Of a stretch of 64,000 bases of DNA, positions 43,192-52,280 are shown piece after piece; the stretch's first letter is position 1; each line of letters starts with the position of its first letter. The DNA is taken from NCBI GenBank assembly GCA_020633725.1, contig JACKDC010000001.1, positions 62,001 through 126,000 on the forward strand. Reading direction: 5' to 3'. The position numbers and the translations under genes were made by a program. Below the pieces are notes generated by a model. It was not told the DNA's origin. It ran no database searches and saw only the letters and a program-made list of their open reading frames with translations. The DNA comes from Candidatus Latescibacterota bacterium (GTDB taxonomy: Bacteria; Krumholzibacteriota; Krumholzibacteriia; JACNKJ01).

Positions 43192-44133
43192 ATGCCGGTC
43201 AAGAAGGCCGACACGATTTGGATGAACGGGAAGCTCGTGCCCTGGGATGAGGCCAAGGTGCACGTCCTCAGCCATGTGCTTCACTACGGCAGCAGCGTCT
43301 TCGAGGGCATCCGGGTCTACAAGACGCCGGACGGGCCGGCGGTCTTCCGCCTCGACGAGCACGTTCGGCGCCTGCTCGAGTCCGCGAAGATCTACCGCAT
43401 GCAGGTGCCCTACGACTTCGCGGCCCTGCGCGAGGCCATGCTGGAGACCGTCACGGTCAACGGCCTCGAGGAGTGCTACATCCGCCCGCTGGTCTACCGC
43501 GGCTACGGCGAGGTGGGCGTGAACCCGAAGGGTTGCCCGATCGACGTGGCCATCGCCGTCTGGGAGTGGGGCAAGTACCTCGGCCCGGAGGCGCTGGAGC
43601 AGGGCGTGGACGTCTGCGTCGCCAGCTGGAACCGCAGCGCGCCGAACACCATGCCCAACATGGCCAAGGCCGGCAGCAACTACATGAACAGCCAGCTCAT
43701 CAAGATGGAGGCCATCACCAACGGCTACGTCGAGGGCATCGGCCTCGACGTGAACGGCTACGTCAGCGAGGGCAGCGGCGAGAACCTCTTCCTCGTGCGC
43801 GACGGCGTCGTCTGGACCACGCCGATGGCGGGCTCGATCCTGGTGGGCATCACGCGGAACACCATCATCACGCTGCTGAAGGAGCTGGGCTACACGGTGC
43901 GGGAGGAGACCATCGCGCGTGAGATGCTCTACATCGCCGACGAGGTCTTCTTCACGGGTTCGGCGTCCGAGGTGACGCCCATCCGCAGCATCGACCGGAT
44001 CACCGTCGGCAGCGGCAGCCGCGGGCCGGTGGCGAAGCAGCTCCAGGAGCGCTTCTTCGGCATGTTCAACGGCCGCTACGAGGACCGCTACGGCTGGCTG
44101 ACTCCGGTCAAGCCGGCGCCCGTGGAGGGCTAG
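43192..44133 (+). CDS. ilvE: Branched-chain amino acid aminotransferase
   Basis: Fold-type IV PLP enzyme that makes or degrades Leu, Ile and Val. 313 residues. HYGSSVFEGIRVYKT at 42-56, EECYIRPLVYRGYG, the Schiff-base Lys159 in MAKAGSNYMNSQL, and GSGENLFLVRDG with the cofactor-phosphate region GSILVGITRNT. Good Shine-Dalgarno GGGAGG. Coupled to rpiB by TAGTG. Confidence 0.95.
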   Translation: MPVKKADTIWMNGKLVPWDEAKVHVLSHVLHYGSSVFEGIRVYKTPDGPAVFRLDEHVRRLLESAKIYRMQVPYDFAALREAMLETVTVNGLEECYIRPLVYRGYGEVGVNPKGCPIDVAIAVWEWGKYLGPEALEQGVDVCVASWNRSAPNTMPNMAKAGSNYMNSQLIKMEAITNGYVEGIGLDVNGYVSEGSGENLFLVRDGVVWTTPMAGSILVGITRNTIITLLKELGYTVREETIAREMLYIADEVFFTGSASEVTPIRSIDRITVGSGSRGPVAKQLQERFFGMFNGRYEDRYGWLTPVKPAPVEG

Positions 44134-44594
44134 TGCGCCTCGCCGTCGCCACCGACCACCGCGGGGTGGCGCTCAAGGACGCTCTCGTGGCCTGCCTCCG
44201 TGAGGCGGGCCACGAGGTCGACGACCTCGGCAGCCACGGCGCGGCGTCGGTGGACTACCCCGACTTCGCCATCGCGGTGGCCGAGCGCGTGGCCGCCGGG
44301 CGCGCCGAGCGCGGCGTGCTGGTCTGCGGCACGGGCATCGGCATGTCGATCGCGGCCAACAAGGTGCAGGGCGCGCGCGCGGCCCTCGTCTACGACGAAG
44401 ACGCCGTGCGCCTGTCCCGCGAGCACAACGACGCGAACATCCTCGTCCTGCCCGGCAACTGGCTCGAGTCAGGCCGCGCCTGCGAGTGGCTGCGGCTCTG
44501 GCTCGCGACGCCCTTCGCGGGCGGCCGCCACGAACGCCGCGTGGGACGCATCACGAACTACGAACGGGACCGGCAGGACGAGCCGCGGCGCTGA
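44133..44594 (+). CDS. rpiB: Ribose-5-phosphate isomerase B
   Basis: Interconverts ribose 5-phosphate and ribulose 5-phosphate. 153 residues, GTG start sharing a base with the ilvE stop. RpiB/LacAB fold: ATDHRGVALKDAL, DYPDFAIAVAERVA, catalytic Cys65 in VCGTGIGMSIAANK, EHNDANILVLPGNW. Often found directly before glyA, as here. Confidence 0.95.
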   Translation: MRLAVATDHRGVALKDALVACLREAGHEVDDLGSHGAASVDYPDFAIAVAERVAAGRAERGVLVCGTGIGMSIAANKVQGARAALVYDEDAVRLSREHNDANILVLPGNWLESGRACEWLRLWLATPFAGGRHERRVGRITNYERDRQDEPRR

Positions 44595-44627
44595 GCCGGG
44601 CCGGCCGTCCCGAGGGAGGTCGAAGGC

Positions 44628-45914
44628 GTGGACTGGATGCAGTGGGAGCAGGTGGCGAAGGCCGATCCGGAGCTGCACGCCACCCTGATCGGCGAACTGC
44701 GCCGTCAGGAGGAGGGGCTCGAGATGATCGCCTCGGAGAACTTCGTCTCTCCGGCGGTGCTCGAGGCCATGGGCTCCGTGCTCACCAACAAGTACGCCGA
44801 GGGCTATCCCGGCAAGCGCTACTACGGCGGCTGCGAGATCGTCGACGAGGCCGAGCGCCTCGCCCGCGAGCGGGCGCGCGAGCTCTTCGGCGCCGAGCGC
44901 GCCAACGTGCAGCCGCACTCGGGGACGCAGGCGAACATCACCGCCTACATGGCCTTTCTCGAGCCCGGCGACACGATCATGGGCCTGGACCTCTCGCACG
45001 GCGGGCACCTGAGCCACGGGCATCCGCTGAACTTTTCCGGCCGCTTCTTCAAGGTGGTCTCCTACGGCGTGAAGGAGGGCGAGGAGACGCTCGATTACGA
45101 CGCCATGGCCGAGACCGCCCGCCGCGAGAAGCCCAAGCTCATCATGTGCGGCGCGAGCGCCTATCCGCGCTTCATCGACTTCGCCCGCTTCCGCGCGGTG
45201 GCCGACGAGGTGGGCGCCGTGCTGGTGGTTGACATGGCGCACATCGCGGGCCTGGTGGCCGGCGGCGCGCACCCGAGCCCCGTGCCCTACGCGGACGTCG
45301 TGACCAGCACCACGCACAAGACGCTCCGCGGTCCCCGCGGCGGGTTGATCCTGGAGAAGGCGGAACACGTCAACGTCATCAACAAGGTCAACTTCCCGGG
45401 CAACCAGGGCGGACCCTTCATGCACATCATCGCGGCGAAGGCCGTCTGCTTCGGCGAGGCGCTGAAGCCCGGCTTCAAGGACTACGCCGCGCGCGTGGTG
45501 GCGAACGCGCAGGTGCTCGCGCGCACGCTTCTCGACCGCGGCTACACGCTCGTCTCCGGCGGCACGGACAATCACCTGCTGCTGATCAACTTCCGCGGCA
45601 TGGCGATCACCGGCCAGGACGCGGAGTCGGCGCTGGAGCGCGCGGGCATCACCGTCAACAAGAACACGGTGCCCTTCGAGGAGCGCAGTCCCTTCGTCAC
45701 CAGCGGGGTTCGCGTCGGCAGCGCCGCGCTGACCACGCGCGGCCTCGGCGAGGCGGAGTTCCGCGAGGTGGGCGGTCTGATCGCCGACGTGCTGGACGCG
45801 CAGGGCGCGTCCGACGCCGCGCGCGAGGACCGCGAGCGCCGGGCGAAGGCGCGCACGCGGGAGCTGGCGGCCAGCTTCCCGCTCTACGCGGCGGGCAGCC
45901 GCGCCGTCTGGTAG
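44628..45914 (+). CDS. glyA: Serine hydroxymethyltransferase
   Basis: Interconverts serine and glycine with tetrahydrofolate, the main source of one-carbon units for purine synthesis. 428 residues, GTG start with GAGGGAGG eight bases before. EMIASENFVSP, YPGKRYYGGCE, PHSGTQANITAYMA, the PLP Lys231 in the TSTTHKTLRGPRGG motif and NKNTVPFEERSPF are all present. Confidence 0.97.
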   Translation: MDWMQWEQVAKADPELHATLIGELRRQEEGLEMIASENFVSPAVLEAMGSVLTNKYAEGYPGKRYYGGCEIVDEAERLARERARELFGAERANVQPHSGTQANITAYMAFLEPGDTIMGLDLSHGGHLSHGHPLNFSGRFFKVVSYGVKEGEETLDYDAMAETARREKPKLIMCGASAYPRFIDFARFRAVADEVGAVLVVDMAHIAGLVAGGAHPSPVPYADVVTSTTHKTLRGPRGGLILEKAEHVNVINKVNFPGNQGGPFMHIIAAKAVCFGEALKPGFKDYAARVVANAQVLARTLLDRGYTLVSGGTDNHLLLINFRGMAITGQDAESALERAGITVNKNTVPFEERSPFVTSGVRVGSAALTTRGLGEAEFREVGGLIADVLDAQGASDAAREDRERRAKARTRELAASFPLYAAGSRAVW

Positions 45915-45962
45915 CCACGGGGCGTCGCCGCGAGGCGTGACGTCCGCGCCGGGAGGATATCG

Positions 45963-46439
45963 GTGAAGTGCCCCTTCTGCTCGCACAAGGAAGACCGCGT
46001 CGTGGACTCGCGGAGCACCCGCGACGATGAGGCCGTGCGCCGCCGCCGCGAGTGCCTGGGCTGCGGCGCGCGCTACACCACCTACGAGTACGTGGAGCGC
46101 AGTCCCGTCACCGTGGTCAAGGCCGACGGCCGCCGCGTGTCCTTCGACCGCGAGAAGATCCTCCACGGCCTGCTGCGGGCCTGCGAGAAGCGGCCGGTGT
46201 CGCGCGAATCGCTCGAGCAGCTGGTGGAGGACGTCGAGCGCGACGTGGTCTACGCCAGCCTCGGCGGCGAGCTGACCTCGCAGGCCATCGGCGAGGCCGT
46301 GATGGAGCGCCTGGCGGCCCTGGACGAGGTGGCCTACGTGCGCTTCGCGTCCGTCTACCGGCGTTTCGCCGATCTCAGCCACTTCTCCGCCGAGCTCAAC
46401 CGGCTTCTCGATCAACGTGACCAGGAGGGAAAACGATGA
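45963..46439 (+). CDS. nrdR: Transcriptional repressor NrdR
   Basis: Represses ribonucleotide reductase genes when dATP binds its ATP cone. 158 residues, GTG start with GGGAGG. Zinc ribbon with Cys3/Cys6 and Cys31/Cys34, then RRRECLGCGARYTTYE and the ATP cone (~48-138: VVKADGRRVSFDREKIL). No nrd genes or clear NrdR boxes were seen in the window. The stop overlaps the lipoprotein gene (ATGA). Confidence 0.96.
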   Translation: MKCPFCSHKEDRVVDSRSTRDDEAVRRRRECLGCGARYTTYEYVERSPVTVVKADGRRVSFDREKILHGLLRACEKRPVSRESLEQLVEDVERDVVYASLGGELTSQAIGEAVMERLAALDEVAYVRFASVYRRFADLSHFSAELNRLLDQRDQEGKR

Positions 46440-47344
46440 TCCGCGCGCGCCTGTCCCCGCTTCCGTACCTGGCGCTCGTCGCCCTGCTCGCGCTCGCTCC
46501 GCTCGGCTGCGGCGGCGGCGCGGGGGGCGGCGTGGCGATGCAGACGGCCGCCACCGGCGAGGTGCTCAGCTTCGCATTCACGCCAGTGGAACCGATGCGC
46601 TTCAGCGTCGACTTCAGCAGCGAGTCCGAGTTCCACGGCACGGCCTACATCGCCAGCATCCGCTACAGCTGGAGCGCGCGCGACTGGAAGCAGGAGGGCG
46701 AGGCCTGGACCTGTGACGTCACCTTCAGCGACATCAAGGCGGCCATGCGCAGCGGCAGCGGCATCGGCATGGAGCCGATCGAGGGCTTCGACCAGCTCGA
46801 GGGCTTCACCACGCGCTACCGCAAGGACGGCAAGGGCTTCGAGCCCGTGCTCGAGCCCGCGCGCGACGGCGAGTTCATGGGCATGTTCCGTCAGCTCCAG
46901 GCCGGCCTCGCGCCGCTGGACTTCAAGACGCCGCCGTCGCCCGTCAGCGTCGGCCAGAGCTGGCAGGAAACGGCCAACGACGGCTCGCTGGGCCAGCTGC
47001 GGACCGTGATGCAGGATTCGGTCACCACCGTGCGCTACCTGCGCGACGAGACCTTCGCCGGCCGCGACTGCGCCCGCCTGGGCTTCGAAGGCAAGATCCC
47101 GCTGGACGGCGAACTCACCGCCGACCAGGGGCCCATGGCCGGCAGCCGCGCGCGGGTCAGCGGCAAGATCGAGAGCCAGGGCGACAACCTGTACGACAAG
47201 GCGCGCGGCTTCATGCTCTCGGTCGAGGGCAAGTCCAAGGTGATCATCAACCAGCGCGAGCTGGACGAGCGCGGCAAGCCCAAGGGGGCGGAGCAGAGCC
47301 TCGTGCAGAACCTCAGCTTCAAGATCAAGTACACCGGCGATTGA
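46436..47344 (+). CDS. Putative lipoprotein, function unknown
   Basis: 302 residues with a lipoprotein signal (hydrophobic 10-22, lipobox APLGC, Cys25) and a Gly-rich linker after the cysteine. The remaining ~260 residues are predicted mostly beta, with repeated ARVSGKIESQG/VEGKSKVI-type strands; this looks like a DUF6263-type or LolA-like beta fold, but I cannot assign it. Overlaps nrdR and touches tatC, so probably envelope-related and co-expressed. Confidence 0.72.
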   Translation: MIRARLSPLPYLALVALLALAPLGCGGGAGGGVAMQTAATGEVLSFAFTPVEPMRFSVDFSSESEFHGTAYIASIRYSWSARDWKQEGEAWTCDVTFSDIKAAMRSGSGIGMEPIEGFDQLEGFTTRYRKDGKGFEPVLEPARDGEFMGMFRQLQAGLAPLDFKTPPSPVSVGQSWQETANDGSLGQLRTVMQDSVTTVRYLRDETFAGRDCARLGFEGKIPLDGELTADQGPMAGSRARVSGKIESQGDNLYDKARGFMLSVEGKSKVIINQRELDERGKPKGAEQSLVQNLSFKIKYTGD

Positions 47345-48120
47345 TGGCCGCCAGCTCCAGCGAGCGCGACAGCCTGCCGCGCATGCCCTTCCTCCAGCAT
47401 CTGGAGGCGCTGCGTTCGGTGCTCATCACCGCGCTGGTGGTGGTGGGCGTTGGCACGCTCGTGGCGTGGCCCTTCGCCGGGCGTCTGCTGGACTTCGTCA
47501 TCCGCCTGTTGCCGGACGACATGCCCGCGCACGTCTTCGCGCCGGCCGAGGCCTTCCTCATCCGGCTCAAGGTGAGCGCGGCGGCGGGCCTCTTCGCGGG
47601 CGCCCCGATCGTGCTGTGGAAGGTCTGGTCCTTCCTCGCGCCGGCACTCTACCGCGCGGAGCGGCGGCGGGTGAGCGCGCTCTTCATCCTGTCGACGCTG
47701 CTCTTCTACGCCGGCACGGCGTTCGCCTATCTGGTGATCATCCCCATCACGATGGGCTACTTCTTTCGCCTGCTGACCGACAGCATGCAGATGACCATCG
47801 GCGTCACGCAGCTCTTCGGGGTGGTGGCCAAGCTCAGCGTGGCCTTCGGCGTGGTCTTCCAGCTGCCGCTGGTGATCTTCCTGCTCACCCTGCTGGGGCT
47901 GGTCTCGCCGCGCTGGCTGCTGGGGCAGTGGCGGGTGGCCATCGTGCTGATTCTCGTCTTCAGCGCGGTGCTCACGCCGCCGGACGTGGTCAGCCAGCTG
48001 CTGATGGCCGGGCCGCTCTTCCTGCTCTACCTGGTCAGCGCCGTCGTGGCGCTGCTCGTGGAGCGCCGGAAGCGTGAAGCGACGGACGGCGGCTCCGTTG
48101 ACACCCCCGAGAACCTGTGA
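47344..48120 (+). CDS. tatC: Sec-independent protein translocase TatC
   Basis: Receptor core of the twin-arginine export system, six membrane helices. 258 residues from ATG 47344 (overlapping the lipoprotein stop; a TTG lies directly before it). Conserved FLQHLEALR at 17-25, the FAPAEAFLIRLKVS segment and the P-rich loop LTPPDVVSQLL. No tatA/B gene is adjacent. Confidence 0.94.
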   Translation: MAASSSERDSLPRMPFLQHLEALRSVLITALVVVGVGTLVAWPFAGRLLDFVIRLLPDDMPAHVFAPAEAFLIRLKVSAAAGLFAGAPIVLWKVWSFLAPALYRAERRRVSALFILSTLLFYAGTAFAYLVIIPITMGYFFRLLTDSMQMTIGVTQLFGVVAKLSVAFGVVFQLPLVIFLLTLLGLVSPRWLLGQWRVAIVLILVFSAVLTPPDVVSQLLMAGPLFLLYLVSAVVALLVERRKREATDGGSVDTPENL

Positions 48121-48126
48121 TAATTT
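48098..48126 (+). promoter_or_regulatory. Putative promoter of the polyprenyl synthase operon
   Basis: TTGACA (48098-48103), 17-bp spacer, TAATTT (48121-48126), embedded in the last codons of tatC and 55 bp before the ATG at 48181. Confidence 0.65.
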
Positions 48127-48180
48127 GCGTCCCGGCAGCCGCTTAGCCACTCACCTCGGCCCGGGACGCGCTGGAGTTCA

Positions 48181-49176
48181 ATGAAGCCTGCCTTCCTCAA
48201 GGGCATCAAGCTGGGCAGCGCGCCGCTGCGCAGCGCCATGGACCGCGATCTGGCCCAGGTGGAGCGCCTGATCCGCGAGAGCCTGCGCTCGGACCTGCCC
48301 TTCATCGAGGGGCTGAACGAGACGGTCCTCGCGCCCCGCGGCAAGCGCCTGCGCCCGGCCCTGGTGCTGCTGGCCGCCGGGCGGCCGGGCGAGTCGTCAG
48401 GCGCCGTGCTGCTGGCCGGCGCGGTGGTGGAGATGATCCACACCGCCACGCTGCTGCACGACGACGTCGTGGACGGCAGCCTGCGGCGGCGGGGGCGTCC
48501 CACGCTGAACGCCGAGGTCGGCGACGGCGCCGCGATCCTCATGGGCGACTACGTCTACTCGCGCGCGATCACGCTGCTGGTGGAGGCCGAGCTGACCCAG
48601 GTGCTGGGACTGCTCGCCACCACGGTGCACCGCATGAGCGTGGGCGAGCTGCTGCAGCTCGACCTGCGGCGCAGCCGGCTGCTCTCCGAGGAGGCCTACC
48701 GTCACGTCATCTACGAGAAGACGGCCCGGCTGATCGAGGCCTGCTGCCAGAGCGGCGCGATCCTGTCGGGCGCGGACGCGCGGACCGTCACTGCCTTCGG
48801 CGACTTCGGGCGCAACGTGGGCATGGCCTTCCAGATCGTCGACGACGTCCTCGACTACGCCGCCGACCCCGACACCCTGGGCAAGCCCGTGGGCAGCGAC
48901 ATCGCCGAGGGCAAGCAGACCCTGCCGCTGCTGCTCGCCCACGCCGCGGCGCCGCCGGCGGAGCGCGCGCGGCTGGAGACGCTCCTGGCCGACACCAACG
49001 GCGGGCGCGAGGAGATCCTGAGCCTGGTGGATTCCCTGGGCGGCGCGCGGGCCGCGCTGGCCGAGGCGCGCCGCTACGGCGAGTCGGCGCGCGAGGCGCT
49101 GGGCCGTCTGCCCGCCGGCGAGGTGCGCGACGCCCTGGACGCCACCGTGGACTACGTCATCGAGCGCGAACTCTGA
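48181..49176 (+). CDS. Long-chain polyprenyl diphosphate synthase
   Basis: Trans-prenyltransferase making the side chain of a quinone (octaprenyl, heptaprenyl or similar). 331 residues. First aspartate-rich motif LLHDDVVDGSLRRRGRPTLN (Asp94, Asp95, Asp98), second motif FQIVDDVLDYAAD near residue 220, GKRLRPALVLLA with the substrate-binding Arg. Product length cannot be read with certainty. Overlaps rsfS by TGATG. Confidence 0.93.
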   Translation: MKPAFLKGIKLGSAPLRSAMDRDLAQVERLIRESLRSDLPFIEGLNETVLAPRGKRLRPALVLLAAGRPGESSGAVLLAGAVVEMIHTATLLHDDVVDGSLRRRGRPTLNAEVGDGAAILMGDYVYSRAITLLVEAELTQVLGLLATTVHRMSVGELLQLDLRRSRLLSEEAYRHVIYEKTARLIEACCQSGAILSGADARTVTAFGDFGRNVGMAFQIVDDVLDYAADPDTLGKPVGSDIAEGKQTLPLLLAHAAAPPAERARLETLLADTNGGREEILSLVDSLGGARAALAEARRYGESAREALGRLPAGEVRDALDATVDYVIEREL

Positions 49177-49571
49177 TGAAGACAGGCACCGACAGCCACG
49201 CCCTGGCGCGGGAAGCCGCCCAGTTCGCCCTCGAGAAGAAGGCCGAGGACCTGCTCGTCCTCGACCTGCGCGGGCTGAGTCCCATCGCGGACTTCTTCGT
49301 GCTGGCCACGGGGCTGAGCGAGGCGCACGTCAAGTCCATCACCGACGGCGTGCGCGACGGCCTGCTCGAGAGCGAGCGCAAGGCCAAGCCCTGGCACATG
49401 GAGGGCTACGACACCCTGCGCTGGGTGCTGCTGGACTACGTCCACGTGGTGGTGCACGTCTTCCGCAGCGAGACGCGCGACTACTACGGCCTCGAGCGCT
49501 TCTGGGGCGACGCGCCCCGCGAGGAGATCGCCGACCCGCCCGCGCCCCCAGCGGGGAGGCCGCAGGCGTGA
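49176..49571 (+). CDS. rsfS: Ribosome silencing factor
   Basis: RsfS/YbeB/Iojap protein: binds L14 and blocks subunit joining in starvation or assembly. 131 residues, slightly extended at the C-terminus by a Pro-rich tail. Core ALEKKAEDLLVLDLRGLSPI, DFFVLATGLSEAHVKSI, and WVLLDYVHVVVHVF...RDYYGLERFWGDAP. Its ATG overlaps the previous stop and its stop overlaps argS (GTGA). Confidence 0.95.
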   Translation: MKTGTDSHALAREAAQFALEKKAEDLLVLDLRGLSPIADFFVLATGLSEAHVKSITDGVRDGLLESERKAKPWHMEGYDTLRWVLLDYVHVVVHVFRSETRDYYGLERFWGDAPREEIADPPAPPAGRPQA

Positions 49572-51238
49572 AGGAACGGCTGGCCGCCCTGCTGGCGGAC
49601 TACTTCCGCACGCAGTTTCCCGCGCTGAACTGGGCCTTCGACGGCGGCGACCAGGGTCCGGCGGAGTTCGCCGTGCAGCCGCCGCGGGACGCCGCGCACG
49701 GCGATCTCGCGAGCAACGCCGCCATGGTGACGGCCAAGCTCTGCGGGCAGCCGCCGCGGGAGCTGGCCCTCGCGCTAGCGCGCTGGTGCGAGGAGCGTCT
49801 GCCGGGGCTGCGGGCCGAGGTGGCCGGGCCTGGCTTCCTCAACTTCCGGCTGCCCGTTGCGGCGCATCAGGACCTGGTGGCGCGCATCCTGGCGGCGGGC
49901 GCCGACTACGGGCGCAGCGAGGCCGGCGGTGGCCAGAAGGTCGACCTGGAGTTCGTCAGCGCGAATCCGACGGGTCCGCCGGTGGTGGTCAGCGCGCGGG
50001 CGGCGGCCTTCGGCTCCACGCTCGCCAACCTGCTCGCCTTCTCGGGCCACGCGGTCACGCGCGAGTACTACCTGAACGACGCCGGCTCGCAGGTGGACGC
50101 CCTGGGCGAGAGCCTGCGCGCGCGCTGGCGCGAGCTGCAGGGCGAGCCGCTGGCGCTGCCCGAGAACGGCTATCACGGGCTCTACGTCAAGGCGATGGCC
50201 GAGGCGCTGGATCCGTCCCAGGTGGCCGCCTGGGAGACGCTGCCCGCCGAGGCCCGGGGCCGGGCCTACGCCGAGCACGCGCTGGCCGGCATCGTCGAGA
50301 GCCTGCGCAGCGAGATGTCCCGCTTCCGCACGGACTTCGACGTGTGGTTCAGCGAGCGCAGCCTCCACGACGGCGGCAAGCTGGACGAGGCGCTGTCCCT
50401 CTTCGAGGCGAAGGGTCTCGTCTACGAGGCCGACGGCGCGCGCTGGTTCCGCTCCAGCGACTTCGGCGACGACAAGGACCGCGTCGTGCTGCGCAGCGAC
50501 GGCCGCCCCACCTACTTCCTCGCGGACGCCGCCTACCACCTGGACAAGCTGCGGCGCGGCTACGACAAGGCGCTGAACGTGCTGGGGCCGGACCACCACG
50601 GGCACGTCGCCCGCATGCAGGCCATCGCCCAGGCCATCGGCGCGCCCGAGGGCTGGCTCGAGATCCTGCTGCTGCAGTGGGTCACGCTCGTGGAGAACGG
50701 CGAGACGGTGGCCATGAGCAAGCGCGCGGGCGAGTTCGTCACCATGGGCGATCTGGTGGACGACGTGGGCGTGGACGTCGCGCGCACCTACTTCCTCGCG
50801 CGGCGGCGGGACAGCCACCTGGAGTTCGACCTGGTGCAGGCCCGCGAGCAGAGCAGCAAGTCGCGCGTCTTCTACGCGCAGTACGCCACGGCGCGCATCG
50901 CGGGGATCCTGCGCAAGGCCGAGGAGGCGGGGCTGGACGCCGCCCCCGAGGGCGAGGACCTGGCGCGCCTGACCAGCGAGGAGGAGCTGGGCCTGATCCG
51001 GACGCTCGCCGAGTTCCCCGACCAGGTGGCCGGCGCCGCGGCGGCGCGCGAGCCGAACCGACTCTTCAACTACCTCAGCGACGTGGCCGCCGGCTTCCAT
51101 CGCTTCTACCACGAGCGCCAGGTGGTGGGGGACGATGCGGCGCTGAGCCGCGCCCGGCTGGCCCTCTGCCGCGCCACGCGGCAGGTGCTGGCGAACGGGC
51201 TCGGCCTGATGGCCGTGGACGCGCCCGAGCGAATGTAG
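49568..51238 (+). CDS. argS: Arginyl-tRNA synthetase with altered HIGH motif
   Basis: Charges tRNA-Arg. 556 residues, GTG start overlapping rsfS. N-terminal Add-1 domain (~1-115), catalytic core with REYYLNDAGSQVDAL, GPDHHGHVARMQA and the KMSKS equivalent MSKRAGEFVTM, and the DALR anticodon-binding domain (from ~430, AQYATARIAGIL). The ATP-binding HIGH box, expected as NPTGPLHVGHGR, reads NPTGPPVVVSAR (133-144), so both histidines are missing. Everything else is normal and the frame is intact, so I expect an active enzyme with a changed ATP site. Confidence 0.94.
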   Translation: MKERLAALLADYFRTQFPALNWAFDGGDQGPAEFAVQPPRDAAHGDLASNAAMVTAKLCGQPPRELALALARWCEERLPGLRAEVAGPGFLNFRLPVAAHQDLVARILAAGADYGRSEAGGGQKVDLEFVSANPTGPPVVVSARAAAFGSTLANLLAFSGHAVTREYYLNDAGSQVDALGESLRARWRELQGEPLALPENGYHGLYVKAMAEALDPSQVAAWETLPAEARGRAYAEHALAGIVESLRSEMSRFRTDFDVWFSERSLHDGGKLDEALSLFEAKGLVYEADGARWFRSSDFGDDKDRVVLRSDGRPTYFLADAAYHLDKLRRGYDKALNVLGPDHHGHVARMQAIAQAIGAPEGWLEILLLQWVTLVENGETVAMSKRAGEFVTMGDLVDDVGVDVARTYFLARRRDSHLEFDLVQAREQSSKSRVFYAQYATARIAGILRKAEEAGLDAAPEGEDLARLTSEEELGLIRTLAEFPDQVAGAAAAREPNRLFNYLSDVAAGFHRFYHERQVVGDDAALSRARLALCRATRQVLANGLGLMAVDAPERM

Positions 51239-51278
51239 CGCGGCGCGCGGGGCGCGTCGCCGAGCCGAGGGAGACGGG

Positions 51279-52205
51279 ATGAGCACGACCCGCCTGCTGG
51301 CCGTGGGCTCGCTGGCCTACGACGACATCGAGACGCCCGTGGCGGCCGGTCGAGGCCTCCTGGGCGGCAGCCTGTCGCACTTCAGCCTGGCCGCCGCCCT
51401 CGCGGGCGCCGCGCCGGTCCTGGTGGCCGTGGTGGGCGAGGACTTCCAGCACGAGCACCTCGAGCTGCTCGCCGCCCTGCCCGCGGACGTCAGCGGCGTG
51501 GCGCGCGCCAGCGGGAGCAGCTTCCGCTGGGGCGGCCGCTACGGCGAGGACTTCGTCGGCCGGGAGACGCTGTTCACCGAGCTGGGCGTCTTCGCCGACT
51601 TCGCCCCCGCGCTGGCGGACGAACACGCCGCCTGCGAGCTGGTCTTCCTGGCGAACATCGGGCCCTCGCTGCAGGCGCGGGTGCTGGACGCCGTCCGCTC
51701 GCCGCGGCTCACGGCCATGGACACCATGAACCTGTGGATTGACTCGGCCCTCGCGGATCTGCTGGCAGTGATCCGCCGCGTGGACCTGCTCTTCATCAAC
51801 GACGAGGAGGCCCGCCAGCTCACGGGCGAGCGTTCGCTGCTGCGGGCGGGCCGCGCGCTGCTCGAGCTCGGCCCGCGCTACTGCGTGCTGAAGAAGGGCG
51901 AGCACGGCGTGCTGCTCTTCGCCGGCGACGCGGTCTATCCCTGTCCCTCCTACCCCGTGCATGCGCTGGTGGACCCCACCGGCGCCGGCGACGCCTTCGC
52001 GGGCGGGGTGATGGGCCATCTCGCGCGCGAAGGCCGCTGGGACCTGGACGCGCTGCGGCGCGCCCTCGTCACGGGCAGCGCCGTGGCCAGCTTCGCGGTG
52101 GAGGGACTCGGCACGGCGGGGCTCGCGGCCCGGCGGCCGGCCGACCTCGTCCGGCGCCGCGAAGACCTGCTGCGGCTGATGGCGCCGCCCCTCGCGGGCG
52201 GCTAG
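51279..52205 (+). CDS. PfkB-family carbohydrate/nucleoside kinase
   Basis: 308 residues. Ribokinase fold: LAVGSLAYDDIETP start, GGSLSHFSLAAALAG, FINDEEARQLTG, LKKGEHGVLLF and the catalytic/anion-hole motif DPTGAGDAFAGGVMGHL with its Asp base. Family members phosphorylate sugars, adenosine or related nucleosides; this subgroup, with an N-terminal ETP...GG substrate region, is often annotated as sugar kinase. Given the purine genes around, a nucleoside substrate is possible but not shown. Confidence 0.88.
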   Translation: MSTTRLLAVGSLAYDDIETPVAAGRGLLGGSLSHFSLAAALAGAAPVLVAVVGEDFQHEHLELLAALPADVSGVARASGSSFRWGGRYGEDFVGRETLFTELGVFADFAPALADEHAACELVFLANIGPSLQARVLDAVRSPRLTAMDTMNLWIDSALADLLAVIRRVDLLFINDEEARQLTGERSLLRAGRALLELGPRYCVLKKGEHGVLLFAGDAVYPCPSYPVHALVDPTGAGDAFAGGVMGHLAREGRWDLDALRRALVTGSAVASFAVEGLGTAGLAARRPADLVRRREDLLRLMAPPLAGG

Positions 52206-52280
52206 CATCCCTCGCAGGAATGTGATACGATAGGCCGCAGCCACACTCTTGCCACGACCCCTCAGCCCGGCAGCGACAAC

